NCBI GenBank assembly: GCA_045531905.1
Contig: JAZSEY010000002.1
Span: forward strand, 1-64,000
DNA length: 64,000 nucleotides
Direction of reading: 5' to 3'
Source: RGIG6919 sp045531905
GTDB lineage: Bacteria; Bacillota; Clostridia; Lachnospirales; Lachnospiraceae
Shown: positions 54,280 through 62,810 of the stretch, in pieces
Layout: each line of letters opens with the position of its first letter
Numbering within the stretch: the stretch's first letter is position 1
Notes under the pieces: generated by a model
The model's input: the letters and a program-made list of their open reading frames with translations, nothing else
Database searches by the model: none
Told to the model about the DNA's origin: nothing
Program-made: the position numbers and the translations under genes

Positions 54280-56352
54280 ATGTATAGAACACTATTTTGT
54301 AACGACATACGTGACGAGCATGTCGGCAAGACTGTAGAACTTGCAGGTTGGGTTGATGTTGTGCGAGACCATGGTGGCGTTATCTTTATTGATTTGCGTG
54401 ACTACACTGGTGTAACACAGGTGGTTGTGCACAACGAGGATTTATTGAAAAATGTAAACCGTGAGACGGTCATTTCCGTAAGCGGTGTTGTTAATAAGAG
54501 AGATGAAGAGACTGTAAATGAAAAGATTGCTACAGGTTATGTAGAATTGGTTGCAGACACTCTGACTGTGCTTGGTAAGAGTTTGAATAGATTACCATTT
54601 GAGGTAAGAAATTCTCACCTTAGCAAGGATGAGATTCGTTTAAAGTATCGTTATCTTGACCTTCGTAATCCAAGAAATCACGACAACATTGTGAAGCGTT
54701 CTAAGATTATTAGCTTTATGCGTGACAAAATGGAGGAAAAGAACTTCCTTGATATGCAGACTCCTATTTTGACAGCTTCTTCTCCAGAAGGTGCTCGTGA
54801 CTTCCTGGTACCAAGCCGTAAGCATCCAGGAAAATTCTATGCACTTCCACAGGCACCACAGCAGTTTAAGCAGCTTCTTATGGTGTCCGGTTTTGACAGA
54901 TACTTCCAGGTAGCGCCTTGTTTCCGTGATGAGGATGCAAGAGCAGACCGTTCTCCTGGTGAGTTTTATCAGTTGGATTTTGAGATGGCATTTGCGACTC
55001 AGGAAGAGGTTCTTGAGGTATGTGAGGACTTAATTTACGATACATTTACAACATTTTCTGATAAGAAAGTGACACCAAAGCCATTTAATCGTATCACATA
55101 TGCAGACGCTATGATGAAATATGGTTCTGATAAGCCAGATCTTCGTAATCCATTGGTTATCTGTGATTTAACAGAGTTCTTTGCAGATGTAGAATTCCCT
55201 GCATTTAAGGGTAAGCCGGTAAGAGGTATTGTGGCTGATTGTGCAGGTAAGTCTAAGAAGTTCTTTGAGGATTCTTTGAAGTTTGCAACCTCTGCTGAGG
55301 TTGGACTTGGTGGTCTTGGTTATATTACCTTGAAGGAAGGTGTATTTGCAGGACCGATTGCAAAGTTCTTAAGCGATGAGAAGAAGAAAGAGATTATTGA
55401 CATTACAGGTGTAAAGGAAGGAGAGACCTTATTCTTTATCTGTGATGATAAGAAAAATGATACAGAAAAGAAAGCAGGTCATATTCGTTCATGGCTTGCA
55501 AGAAAAGAACAGCTTGACCTCATTCGTGATGATGCATTTGAGTTCTGCTTTATTGTGGATTTCCCAATGTATGAGATTGATGAAGAGACAGGCGATGTGA
55601 TTTTCACCCACAACCCATTCTCTATGCCTCAGGGTGGAATGGATGCGTTGCTTGGCGATGATCCGACAGAGATTCTTGCTTACCAGTATGACTTAGTATG
55701 TAATGGTATTGAGCTTGCTTCTGGTGCGGTTCGTAACCACGATATCGATATCATGAAGAAAGCATTTGAAATTGCCGGATATTCAGAGGAGGAGTTAAAG
55801 AACCGTTTTAATGCTCTTTATACAGCGTTCCAGTATGGTGCACCTCCACATGCAGGTATGGCACCTGGTATTGATCGTACCGTAATGCTTTTGACAGACG
55901 AAGAGAAGATTATGGAGGTTATCGCGTTCCCATTAAATGGTAATGCACAGGATTTACTTCTCGGTGCACCGGCAGAGGTTACCAACCAGCAGCTTGAAGA
56001 TGTACACCTTCTTGGCAGTGGTAGTGTTCTTGCAGCCCGCGGTGCTACAAGCGGTGGTAGAGCACATAGCGAGAAGCGTGCAACCTTCTCCAATGCACAG
56101 CAGTTAAATCAGCTTTCTCTTTCTGAGAAGGAAGATGAGGATATGCAGGGTATCTTCGATATGATGAAGGAGCATGAGAGTAAACTTAAAGATATAGACA
56201 CTGAAAATGTAGAAGAGATGGTACACGTTATGCCAATGACTAATGTGTTACGCGAGGATGAGAGAGACCAGAAGTTCTCAAGGGAGAGTTTGTTAGCAGG
56301 TGCTCCAGAGCGTAGTGAAGATAGTTGGCAGGTGCCACGACTTGTAAAGTGA
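54280..56352 (+). CDS. aspS: Aspartate--tRNA ligase fused to a C-terminal GatC domain
   Basis: 690 residues, about 100 more than usual AspRS. Residues 1 to about 578 are a complete bacterial AspRS: OB-fold anticodon domain (VELAGWVDVVRDHGGVIFID), class II motif 2 (FRDEDARADRSPGEFYQLD), GAD insertion, and motif 3 (GMAPGIDRTVMLL), ending at TNQQLEDVHLL. After a linker of about 30 residues, the last about 85 match GatC along its length, including LDTEGVEPTSHV-like DIDTENVEEMVHVMPM, TNVLREDE, and the final WQVPRLVK. GatC normally is a separate 95-residue subunit clamping GatA to GatB. The ATG at 54280 has AAGGAGG upstream; gatA-like and gatB follow. Confidence 0.93.
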   Translation: MYRTLFCNDIRDEHVGKTVELAGWVDVVRDHGGVIFIDLRDYTGVTQVVVHNEDLLKNVNRETVISVSGVVNKRDEETVNEKIATGYVELVADTLTVLGKSLNRLPFEVRNSHLSKDEIRLKYRYLDLRNPRNHDNIVKRSKIISFMRDKMEEKNFLDMQTPILTASSPEGARDFLVPSRKHPGKFYALPQAPQQFKQLLMVSGFDRYFQVAPCFRDEDARADRSPGEFYQLDFEMAFATQEEVLEVCEDLIYDTFTTFSDKKVTPKPFNRITYADAMMKYGSDKPDLRNPLVICDLTEFFADVEFPAFKGKPVRGIVADCAGKSKKFFEDSLKFATSAEVGLGGLGYITLKEGVFAGPIAKFLSDEKKKEIIDITGVKEGETLFFICDDKKNDTEKKAGHIRSWLARKEQLDLIRDDAFEFCFIVDFPMYEIDEETGDVIFTHNPFSMPQGGMDALLGDDPTEILAYQYDLVCNGIELASGAVRNHDIDIMKKAFEIAGYSEEELKNRFNALYTAFQYGAPPHAGMAPGIDRTVMLLTDEEKIMEVIAFPLNGNAQDLLLGAPAEVTNQQLEDVHLLGSGSVLAARGATSGGRAHSEKRATFSNAQQLNQLSLSEKEDEDMQGIFDMMKEHESKLKDIDTENVEEMVHVMPMTNVLREDERDQKFSRESLLAGAPERSEDSWQVPRLVK

Positions 56353-56362
56353 GGTGTGTAAG

Positions 56363-57547
56363 ATGAATAAGTATACAGTTAAATTATCAGATAATGGAAA
56401 TATTGCAGTAGACGATACCATCCTTGTGAAGGATGCACAGGCTGCGGCAGGTTCTCGTATATTGGAAGGCTTCAAGCCATTATTTAGTGCAGAGGCTGTT
56501 ACCCGTCTTGAGAAGGCGGGCTACATAATGACCGGCAAGACACATGTAGGTGAGTTTGGTTTAGACCTTGTAGGTGAATTTTCATACTACGGAAAGCAGG
56601 AAGGTGAACTGAAGGGTGCGGCAGCTGAGGCTGTAGCTGAGGGCGAAGTAAAGGCTGCTCTTGGTGTAGATATGAATGGTGCAACTCGTAGAAGTGCAGC
56701 ACTTTCAGGCGTGGATTTCTTAAAACCTACTTATGGTACTGTTTCCCGTTATGGAATCATTTCCTGTGCCGCTTCCGGAGAGCAGTTAGGTGTATATGCT
56801 GCGGATGTAAATGGTGTAAAGGAAATCATGGATGTCATTGCTGGACATGATGAAAAGGATGGAACATCTTTAAAAGATGCAAATTATACTTATGTTACAG
56901 ATGAAGCAGTAAACGGCAAGAAGGTTTGTATCATCAAAGAGTTGCTTGCAAAGGCAGAGGATGATGTGGTTGCTAAGGTAAATGCCTACGCTGATAAGCT
57001 TCGCAAGGCTGGTGTTGTTGTAGAAGAGATTTCATGGGATATGGCAGATGTTGCCAATACAGCTTGGCAGATGCTCATGACAGCAGAAACCTGTAACAAT
57101 GTGTCACGTTACGATGGTGTAAAGTATGGTCATCGTGCAGAACAGTACAAAAACATCGATGAGTTATATGTAAACACTAGAACGGAAGGATTTAACTTCC
57201 TGACAAAAGCAACCATTTTGTATGGTTCAGATGTATTGTCTAAGAATCGTTACGAGGATTGCTTTGGTAAGTCATTAAAGGTTCGCCGTGTGGTTGCAGA
57301 AAGTTTTGCAAAACTGATGGAATCCTATGATGCAGTGCTGACTCCTGTTTGTAGCAAGAGCGCATATACTGCTTATGAGATGGAAAAAGCATTTAAGACC
57401 GTATTTGATGAAAGTGTATTCACTGCAGTTGCTAATTTAGTTGGTGTGCCTGCGTTGGTTAGTGGTGGAGTACAGTTGATGGGTAAAGCATTTAGCGAAA
57501 GTGTATTGCTTAGCCTTGCAGGAAGTGTAGAAAGGGCAGGTGAATAA
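56363..57547 (+). CDS. gatA: GatA-like protein lacking the amidase catalytic serines
   Basis: 394 residues, against about 485 for GatA. The first about 65 residues of the family are absent. The amidase signature can still be followed: LVKD keeps the catalytic Lys (K23), KPTYGTVSRYGI and the later domain (YDGVKYGHRAEQY, FGKSLKVRRVV) are conserved. But GGSSGGSAAAVA is replaced by a segment reading GELKGAAAEAVA (no Ser at the cis-Ser site), and TGGSIRQ is replaced by NGATRRS, with Ala107 at the nucleophile. It therefore cannot hydrolyse glutamine in the known way. The frame is intact, with GAGGTG upstream, eleven bases after aspS and directly before gatB. Confidence 0.88.
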   Translation: MNKYTVKLSDNGNIAVDDTILVKDAQAAAGSRILEGFKPLFSAEAVTRLEKAGYIMTGKTHVGEFGLDLVGEFSYYGKQEGELKGAAAEAVAEGEVKAALGVDMNGATRRSAALSGVDFLKPTYGTVSRYGIISCAASGEQLGVYAADVNGVKEIMDVIAGHDEKDGTSLKDANYTYVTDEAVNGKKVCIIKELLAKAEDDVVAKVNAYADKLRKAGVVVEEISWDMADVANTAWQMLMTAETCNNVSRYDGVKYGHRAEQYKNIDELYVNTRTEGFNFLTKATILYGSDVLSKNRYEDCFGKSLKVRRVVAESFAKLMESYDAVLTPVCSKSAYTAYEMEKAFKTVFDESVFTAVANLVGVPALVSGGVQLMGKAFSESVLLSLAGSVERAGE

Positions 57548-57549
57548 TT

Positions 57550-58974
57550 ATGAAGTATGAATTAGTCATTGGTTTGGAAACACATGTGGAATTAAATACC
57601 AAATCCAAAATCTTTTGTTCCTGCGGTGGACATTCTGAAGCTAAGGAACCAAATGATTGCGTGTGCCCTGCTTGTTCCGGTATGCCGGGAATGCTTCCAG
57701 TTATGAACAAGCGAGTAGTAGAACTTGCGGTAACCGCAGGTTTGATGCTGAATTGTGAGATTAGCAGATATACAACATTTGATAAGAAGAATTATTATTA
57801 TCCGGACCTTCCTTGTGCATATCAGATTACACAGTTAAATCATCCAATCTGTACAAATGGTCTCGTAACCTTGAAGACTTCAGAGGGAACAAGAGATGTT
57901 CGTATTAAGCAGATTCATATGGAAGAGGATGCTGGTAAATTAGTGCATGTGGGTAAGGCTTCTTTGGTTGATTTTAATCGTACCAGTGTACCTTTGATTG
58001 AGATTGTAACCCAGCCTGATTTCCACAGTGCAGAAGAGGTTTTAGTATATCTGAATAAGTTAAAGACTATGTTCCGTTCCGGTGGTATCTCTGAGTGTGA
58101 AGAGGGTGCTATGCGTTGCGACGTTAACATTTCAGTGCGTCCAGAGGGAACAGAGGAATTTGGTGTTCGTTCGGAGATTAAGAATATGGCTTCCTTCGAG
58201 GCAATCGAACGTGCCATTCGTTATGAATATCAGCGTCATGTAGATGCATTAGAGTTCGAGACAGAAGAGCTTGTGCAGGAAACAAGACGTTTTGATGATG
58301 TTACCGGTAAGACATTTGCTATGCGTAATAAGGAAACTGAGGCGGATTACCGCTACTTCCCAGATGCAAACCTTATGCCAATCATTATTGATGATGAGTG
58401 GTTAGAGCAGATTAAGGCTGCAAAACCGGTTGAGATTGATGAGAAGGCAGAGCAGTATAGAGAAGCAGGCATTTCTGAAAAGGAAATTGGCGTGCTGATT
58501 CAGAATCACAACGTAAGCAAGTTGTTAGATGATGTAGTATCCAAGGGCTGTGACGCAAAAAATGCTGCAGGTTGGATTTTGACTGACTGTGCAGGTATTA
58601 TGCGCAAGAATGGTAAGTTAATCGGTGATCTTCAGATTTCTTCTGATGACCTTACATCTATTATCAAAATGGTAGAGAACGGTGATGTAAACCGTATGAG
58701 TGGTAGAAAGATTCTGACTGCTGTTTTGGAAGAGGGCGTTGATCCGGTTGCATACTGTAAGGAAAACGGCCTTGATAACAAGGTAGATGCATCTGTTATT
58801 GAGAGTGTTATGGACAGAGTATTTAGCGAAAATGCACAGGCCATTGCAGATTACAAGAATGGTAAGGTTAAGGCAAAACAGGCATTGTTTGGTGCATGTA
58901 TGCGTGAACTTAAGAATACAGCAGATACTGCAGTCATTAAGGACATCTTGGAAAAGAAATTGACAGAAATATAA
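57550..58974 (+). CDS. gatB: Aspartyl/glutamyl-tRNA amidotransferase subunit B
   Basis: 474 residues, full length. It activates Asp-tRNA-Asn or Glu-tRNA-Gln with ATP and transfers ammonia. The start motif VIGLETHVEL, zinc cysteines in CSCGG and CPACSGMPG, the metal-site region IHMEEDAGKLVH, and the C-terminal tail/YqeY-like tRNA-binding domain are all present. Unlike the GatA-like partner, no key part appears lost. It begins two bases after that gene, so the three genes form one T-box-controlled operon. Confidence 0.97.
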   Translation: MKYELVIGLETHVELNTKSKIFCSCGGHSEAKEPNDCVCPACSGMPGMLPVMNKRVVELAVTAGLMLNCEISRYTTFDKKNYYYPDLPCAYQITQLNHPICTNGLVTLKTSEGTRDVRIKQIHMEEDAGKLVHVGKASLVDFNRTSVPLIEIVTQPDFHSAEEVLVYLNKLKTMFRSGGISECEEGAMRCDVNISVRPEGTEEFGVRSEIKNMASFEAIERAIRYEYQRHVDALEFETEELVQETRRFDDVTGKTFAMRNKETEADYRYFPDANLMPIIIDDEWLEQIKAAKPVEIDEKAEQYREAGISEKEIGVLIQNHNVSKLLDDVVSKGCDAKNAAGWILTDCAGIMRKNGKLIGDLQISSDDLTSIIKMVENGDVNRMSGRKILTAVLEEGVDPVAYCKENGLDNKVDASVIESVMDRVFSENAQAIADYKNGKVKAKQALFGACMRELKNTADTAVIKDILEKKLTEI

Positions 58975-58987
58975 TTTTGTGCCAGTT

Positions 58988-59075
58988 ATGGCAATTGCCA
59001 TATAGTGGTTGGACAAGTATAAATGAAGCAAAGTCTTCCGGGCTTATAAAAGCTTAGTGAGGACTTTGCTTTATT
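58988..59075 (+). repeat. Decayed repeat element copy 5, acting as gatB terminator
   Basis: The stretch GGCAATTGCCATATAGTGGTTGG resembles the 5' hairpin of the other copies, and GCAAAGTCTTC / GAGGACTTTGC (59028-59070) keeps the terminator stem with changes on both sides, followed by TTTATT. The promoter and toxin remnant are gone. Placed 14 bases after the gatB stop, it probably terminates the aspS operon. The following 70 bases hold no other feature. Confidence 0.6.
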
Positions 59076-59143
59076 GAATTTGTTCAGGGGGTCAATGGTG
59101 ATGCTGGAAAGTCACAATAAACGCGAATGAAAGATAAAGGGAA

Positions 59144-59776
59144 GTGGATAAAGTGTATTTAAACAAGATATTTAAGAAAGAAGAAGTTACTTACAAAAAT
59201 ATTATTTACTCTGCAATTATATGTGGAATAGTAACTGGAATTATATTAGATGTAGAGTTATTTAAAATACCGTCGATTATGAATAATTCGTTGTTTAATA
59301 TCGGAATATGCTTTGAATTTTGGATATTTGCAACAATGATAATCATTTCGAGAACAAAGAAACCGCTTGAGGCCGCTTGTAAGGTGTTTTTGTTTTTTCT
59401 TATTAGTCAGCCCCTAGTGTATTTGGTGAAAGTTCCTATTGACCCAAGAGGTTGGGGTGTGTTTGTTGATTATATAGGCTGGTTTATATGGACCATTTTA
59501 ACCTTTCCGGGCGCATTTATCGCATGGTATACAAATAAGAAAAACAATCTGAGTATTGCCATTTTTATGGTGGCAATATTGTTTCTGAGTTATGAATTTG
59601 CACAGCATTTTAATGTACTGATTACAGATTTTCCGTTTCAATTACTTGCATGTGTTTTTATATTGTATCAGATTGTGGAATATGTAATGTCGTTTAGAGG
59701 GAAAAGAAGAATCGTATTTGGGATACTATCATTCATAAGTATTGTGACAATAACGGTTTTATTTCTATTGGGGTAA
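59144..59776 (+). CDS. Polytopic membrane protein of unknown function
   Basis: 210 residues with about six hydrophobic helices (for example IIYSAIICGIVTGIIL, FEFWIFATMIIIS, VFLFFLISQPLVYLV, IGWFIWTILTFPGAFI, IFMVAILFLSYEFA, IVFGILSFISIVTITVLFLL). The start is GTG at 59144, or GTG nine bases further; AAAGGGA lies just upstream. No family was recognised. It is a stand-alone gene between the decayed repeat and the DUF3800 locus. Confidence 0.7.
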   Translation: MDKVYLNKIFKKEEVTYKNIIYSAIICGIVTGIILDVELFKIPSIMNNSLFNIGICFEFWIFATMIIISRTKKPLEAACKVFLFFLISQPLVYLVKVPIDPRGWGVFVDYIGWFIWTILTFPGAFIAWYTNKKNNLSIAIFMVAILFLSYEFAQHFNVLITDFPFQLLACVFILYQIVEYVMSFRGKRRIVFGILSFISIVTITVLFLLG

Positions 59777-59952
59777 GAGATAAGGTGTTTGAATTAACAA
59801 ATTGATTTGTGGCGGAATTGAAGATATGTATAAATTTCACTTGCAATCGGTGATGGTAGTTACTATCCATGTGTTCTGATATATGCGAGTGGATGGAGCA
59901 TTCTGTTAAAGGTGTATTTCGCTCTGCGAGGCTAAAATAGTATAAAAAATAG

Positions 59953-60085
59953 TTGATATTTTAAGAAAAACAACATATAATACTTATACAGATATGAATC
60001 TGTTGCACGAAGTGCATTGATATTTGGGCTGACCGAAAGGTCCTGGTCCACCGGCTGGCGGGGATTTACCCCGCCATTTTTCTAC
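59953..60085 (+). promoter_or_regulatory. Promoter and structured leader RNA of the DUF3800 gene
   Basis: Promoter TTGATA (59953-59958), 17 bases, TATAAT (59976-59981). The leader of about 97 nt has stems CAGAT/ATCTG, GCAC-GAA-GTGC and GACC-GAAA-GGTC (a GNRA tetraloop), then an intrinsic terminator TGGCGGGG / CCCCGCCA with a T run (60056-60083) just before the ribosome binding site. Structured RNA motifs upstream of DUF3800 genes have been catalogued as DUF3800 motifs; which class this belongs to I cannot say. The preceding stretch 59777-59950 shows no supported gene. Confidence 0.7.
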
Positions 60086-60102
60086 ACAAAAGGGGCGAAT
60101 GC

Positions 60103-60780
60103 ATGAAGGAGAAAGTGCTTAGTGTTTTCATAGATGAATCTGGAGATTTTGGACAATACAACCCAGCTTCTCCTAATTATTATGTTGCAATGGTGTTACA
60201 TAATCAAGAAATAGATATTTCAAAGAATATTGAAGCATTGGAAAGACAAGTGAGTAATTGGGGGTATCCGGAACATACAATTCATACAGGTCCGTTGATT
60301 AGGCGTGAAAGTATTTATAAAAATGATTTGAGAGAACAAAGAAAAGCGTTGTTTAATGCATTGTATCATTTTACTCGTTTGCTGGATATTCAGTACATCT
60401 GTCCTGTGATTAATCAGGGAGATTGTGCAGAGAAATCTAAACTGGCTTATACGGATAAATTGACAAAAGAGATTGCAAATCAGTTACGAACAAAATTTGA
60501 TTATTTTTCTGCATTTGATAAAATTATTGTTTACTATGACTATGGACAGGTTGAGTTGGCGCAGATTCTTGTGTCTGTGTTTAACACTATGTTTTCTAAT
60601 GTGGAATTTAGAAAGATTGAGACAAATCAGTATAAACTATCACAGGCAGCAGATTTGATTTGTACAGTAGAAGCGATAGCGCAAAAGAATGTATTAACAA
60701 AGTCAGAAAGTGAATTCTTTCACTCAAAGAATGATTTCAAGAAAAATATCTATAAAAATATTGCTAAGAAGAAATTATAG
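60103..60780 (+). CDS. DUF3800 family protein
   Basis: 225 residues. The family hallmark is the N-terminal VFIDESGDFG, an acidic motif of a predicted RNase H-like fold. A second conserved region is IIVYYDYGQVEL, and a third is KLSQAADLICTVE, with an Asp that could complete a metal site. Members are spread among mobile and defence-linked loci and are suspected nucleases; the true activity is not established. A terminator-bearing leader controls it. AAGGGG precedes the ATG. Confidence 0.88.
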   Translation: MKEKVLSVFIDESGDFGQYNPASPNYYVAMVLHNQEIDISKNIEALERQVSNWGYPEHTIHTGPLIRRESIYKNDLREQRKALFNALYHFTRLLDIQYICPVINQGDCAEKSKLAYTDKLTKEIANQLRTKFDYFSAFDKIIVYYDYGQVELAQILVSVFNTMFSNVEFRKIETNQYKLSQAADLICTVEAIAQKNVLTKSESEFFHSKNDFKKNIYKNIAKKKL

Positions 60781-60814
60781 GATTTTCCTTGTTAATTGTT
60801 GGAGGGAAAAAAAG

Positions 60815-61228
60815 TTGGATTTAATAGTGAAATATAACGAATTAACAGCAGAAGAATTTATTGAATTATGGGAATCTGTATGGGGAAATGGACCATCTCT
60901 TAAACAAACAAAGTTGGCAATGATCCATACTTTATTTAGAGTTTCTATATGGGATGGAGATTATATTGTTGCCATGGCAAGAATGAATGGTGATATGGGG
61001 CTTAATTATTATATTAAGGATGTTGTTGTTAGACCTGAATATCAGGGCAAAGGTATTGGAAGGATGCTAATAAATGAATTAAGAAGATTCATAAATGACA
61101 ATGGAATTAAAGGAACGGATATTTTTGTGGAGTTATGTGCAGTTCCTGATAAGATTCCATTCTATGAAAAATTAGGATTTGAGGCCAATGAGGCACAAAG
61201 ATTGAAAATGTATCACCATGTCAAGTAA
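60815..61228 (+). CDS. GNAT family N-acetyltransferase
   Basis: 137 residues from a TTG start with GGAGGG eight bases upstream. The acetyl-CoA-binding motif is VVVRPEYQGKGIGRMLINEL, followed by FYEKLGFEANE, the usual end of the fold. The open frame extends further upstream, but that part overlaps DUF3800 and has no homology. The substrate is unknown. Its stop is inside GTCAAGTAATGCTA, resembling the repeat element end. Confidence 0.88.
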   Translation: MDLIVKYNELTAEEFIELWESVWGNGPSLKQTKLAMIHTLFRVSIWDGDYIVAMARMNGDMGLNYYIKDVVVRPEYQGKGIGRMLINELRRFINDNGIKGTDIFVELCAVPDKIPFYEKLGFEANEAQRLKMYHHVK

Positions 61229-61336
61229 TGCTAAATCTCAGGCTTTTGTATTGTTAAACGTAAAAATTTAGTTATACGGAGAGGTTCATATTAATCATTA
61301 AATATATTGTAGTAGAAAGGGGATATTTGTTTTAAG

Positions 61337-61528
61337 ATGGCAAGAGTAAAAGTGTGGATAGAAGCTCGAGAAGAATATTTAGTTAGGCGTAATCTTGGTG
61401 ATAGAAAGGAACTTGAAAAACTTTCAGATGATGCGTTATGCAAGTACTATTACAATGTGATTCAACAAAAAGGATTGGAGGAAGATGCCCATAATTTTAC
61501 AAGGGCTTGGTGTATGCAGTATAAGTAA
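61337..61528 (+). CDS. Small hypothetical protein (63 aa)
   Basis: 63 residues, highly charged and predicted helical (WIEAREEYLVRRNLGDRKEL, then LSDDALCKYYYNVIQQKG). AAAGGGG lies about 15 bases before the ATG, which is long. No family was recognised. It may be a DNA- or protein-binding small factor, but nothing in the sequence settles this. Confidence 0.5.
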   Translation: MARVKVWIEAREEYLVRRNLGDRKELEKLSDDALCKYYYNVIQQKGLEEDAHNFTRAWCMQYK

Positions 61529-61658
61529 TTATCAATCAGTATGCTTACAGTACCTAATTTTCGAAATGCCACTCATGTAAGTATGTGAAAAAAGTAATAG
61601 AGTTATAGCAGAAGTATTAAAAAATATATTGCAATGTAAAAGTATAGGAGGACGAAAT

Positions 61659-62810
61659 ATGATGATAACTAACGATATTAAGTATATTGGTGTGAATGAC
61701 CACAACATTGATTTGTTTGAGGGACAGTATATTGTTCCAAATGGAATGGCATATAACTCATATGCTATATTAGACGAAAAGATTGCGATTATGGATACGG
61801 TCGATGCCGGATTTACTGATGAGTGGTTAAATAATATTAAGACTGTGCTTGGTGAGAGAACGCCTGATTATTTGATTGTTCAACATATGGAACCTGATCA
61901 TTCAGCAAATATAGTGAATTTTATCAATGCTTATCCTGAGGCTAAAATTGTTTCTTCTGCTAAGGCTTTTGTTATGATGAAGAATTTCTTTGGAACTGAT
62001 TTTTCAGATAAGCAAGTCGTAGTGGGGGATGGCGATACACTTTCTTTAGGTAATCATAATTTGACATTTGTTGCAGCACCTATGGTGCATTGGCCAGAGG
62101 TTGTCGTTACATATGACAGTACAGATAAAGTCCTGTTCTCTGCAGATGGTTTTGGCAAATTTGGTGCCTTTGATGTTGATGAGGATTGGGCGTGTGAAGC
62201 AAGACGTTATTATATTGGTATTGTTGGTAAATACGGACTTCCAGTGCAGAATTTGTTAAAAAAGGCAGCGGGCTTGGATATTCAGATTATATGTCCGTTA
62301 CATGGCCCTATTTTGATTGATAATTTAGGATATTACCTTGATTTATATAATACATGGTCGAGCTATCAGCCGGAAGAAGAAGGGGTTATGATTGCATATA
62401 CTTCTGTCTATGGAAATACAAAAAAGGCAGTGATTCAATTAGCAGAGGCGTTAGAGGCAAAGGGCTGTCCGAAAGTTGTTGTCAATGACCTTGCAAGATG
62501 TGATATGGCAGAAGCAGTGGAGGATGCCTTCCGATATAGCAAACTTGTGCTTGCGACAACCACATACAATGGAGATGTGTTCCCATTTATGAGGGAATTC
62601 ATTCATCACTTGACAGAACGCAACTTTAGCAATCGAACAGTGGCATTTATTGAAAATGGTAGCTGGGCACCGACTGCCACAAAGGTTATGAAGGATATGT
62701 TTGAAAAGAGTAAGGGCTTAACTTTTACAGAGAATAATGTAAAAATCATGTCTGCATTAAATGATGAGAGTATAGCTCAGTTAAATGCATTGGTAGAAGA
62801 ATTATTGTAA
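61659..62810 (+). CDS. FprA-type (flavodiiron) A-type flavoprotein
   Basis: 383 residues. An N-terminal metallo-beta-lactamase-like domain holds the diiron ligands (HMEPDHS, MVHWPE, SADGFG, CPLHGP), and a C-terminal flavodoxin domain binds FMN (TSVYGNTKKAV, ENGSWAPTA). Flavodiiron proteins reduce O2 to water or NO to N2O, protecting strict anaerobes. AGGAGGACG lies just before the ATG. The upstream region has a 14-base match to the start of the repeat element (61628-61641). Confidence 0.95.
   Translation: MMITNDIKYIGVNDHNIDLFEGQYIVPNGMAYNSYAILDEKIAIMDTVDAGFTDEWLNNIKTVLGERTPDYLIVQHMEPDHSANIVNFINAYPEAKIVSSAKAFVMMKNFFGTDFSDKQVVVGDGDTLSLGNHNLTFVAAPMVHWPEVVVTYDSTDKVLFSADGFGKFGAFDVDEDWACEARRYYIGIVGKYGLPVQNLLKKAAGLDIQIICPLHGPILIDNLGYYLDLYNTWSSYQPEEEGVMIAYTSVYGNTKKAVIQLAEALEAKGCPKVVVNDLARCDMAEAVEDAFRYSKLVLATTTYNGDVFPFMREFIHHLTERNFSNRTVAFIENGSWAPTATKVMKDMFEKSKGLTFTENNVKIMSALNDESIAQLNALVEELL

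Noticed and set aside
56363..57547. GatA-like gene as a plain pseudogene
   Set aside because: The frame is intact over 394 codons, the ribosome binding site and tight spacing to both neighbours are kept, and the C-terminal half is conserved; only the catalytic serines and the N-terminus are lost.
59777..59950. Possible short peptides between the membrane protein and the DUF3800 leader
   Set aside because: Open frames of 15-17 codons exist but lack ribosome binding sites and recognisable similarity.
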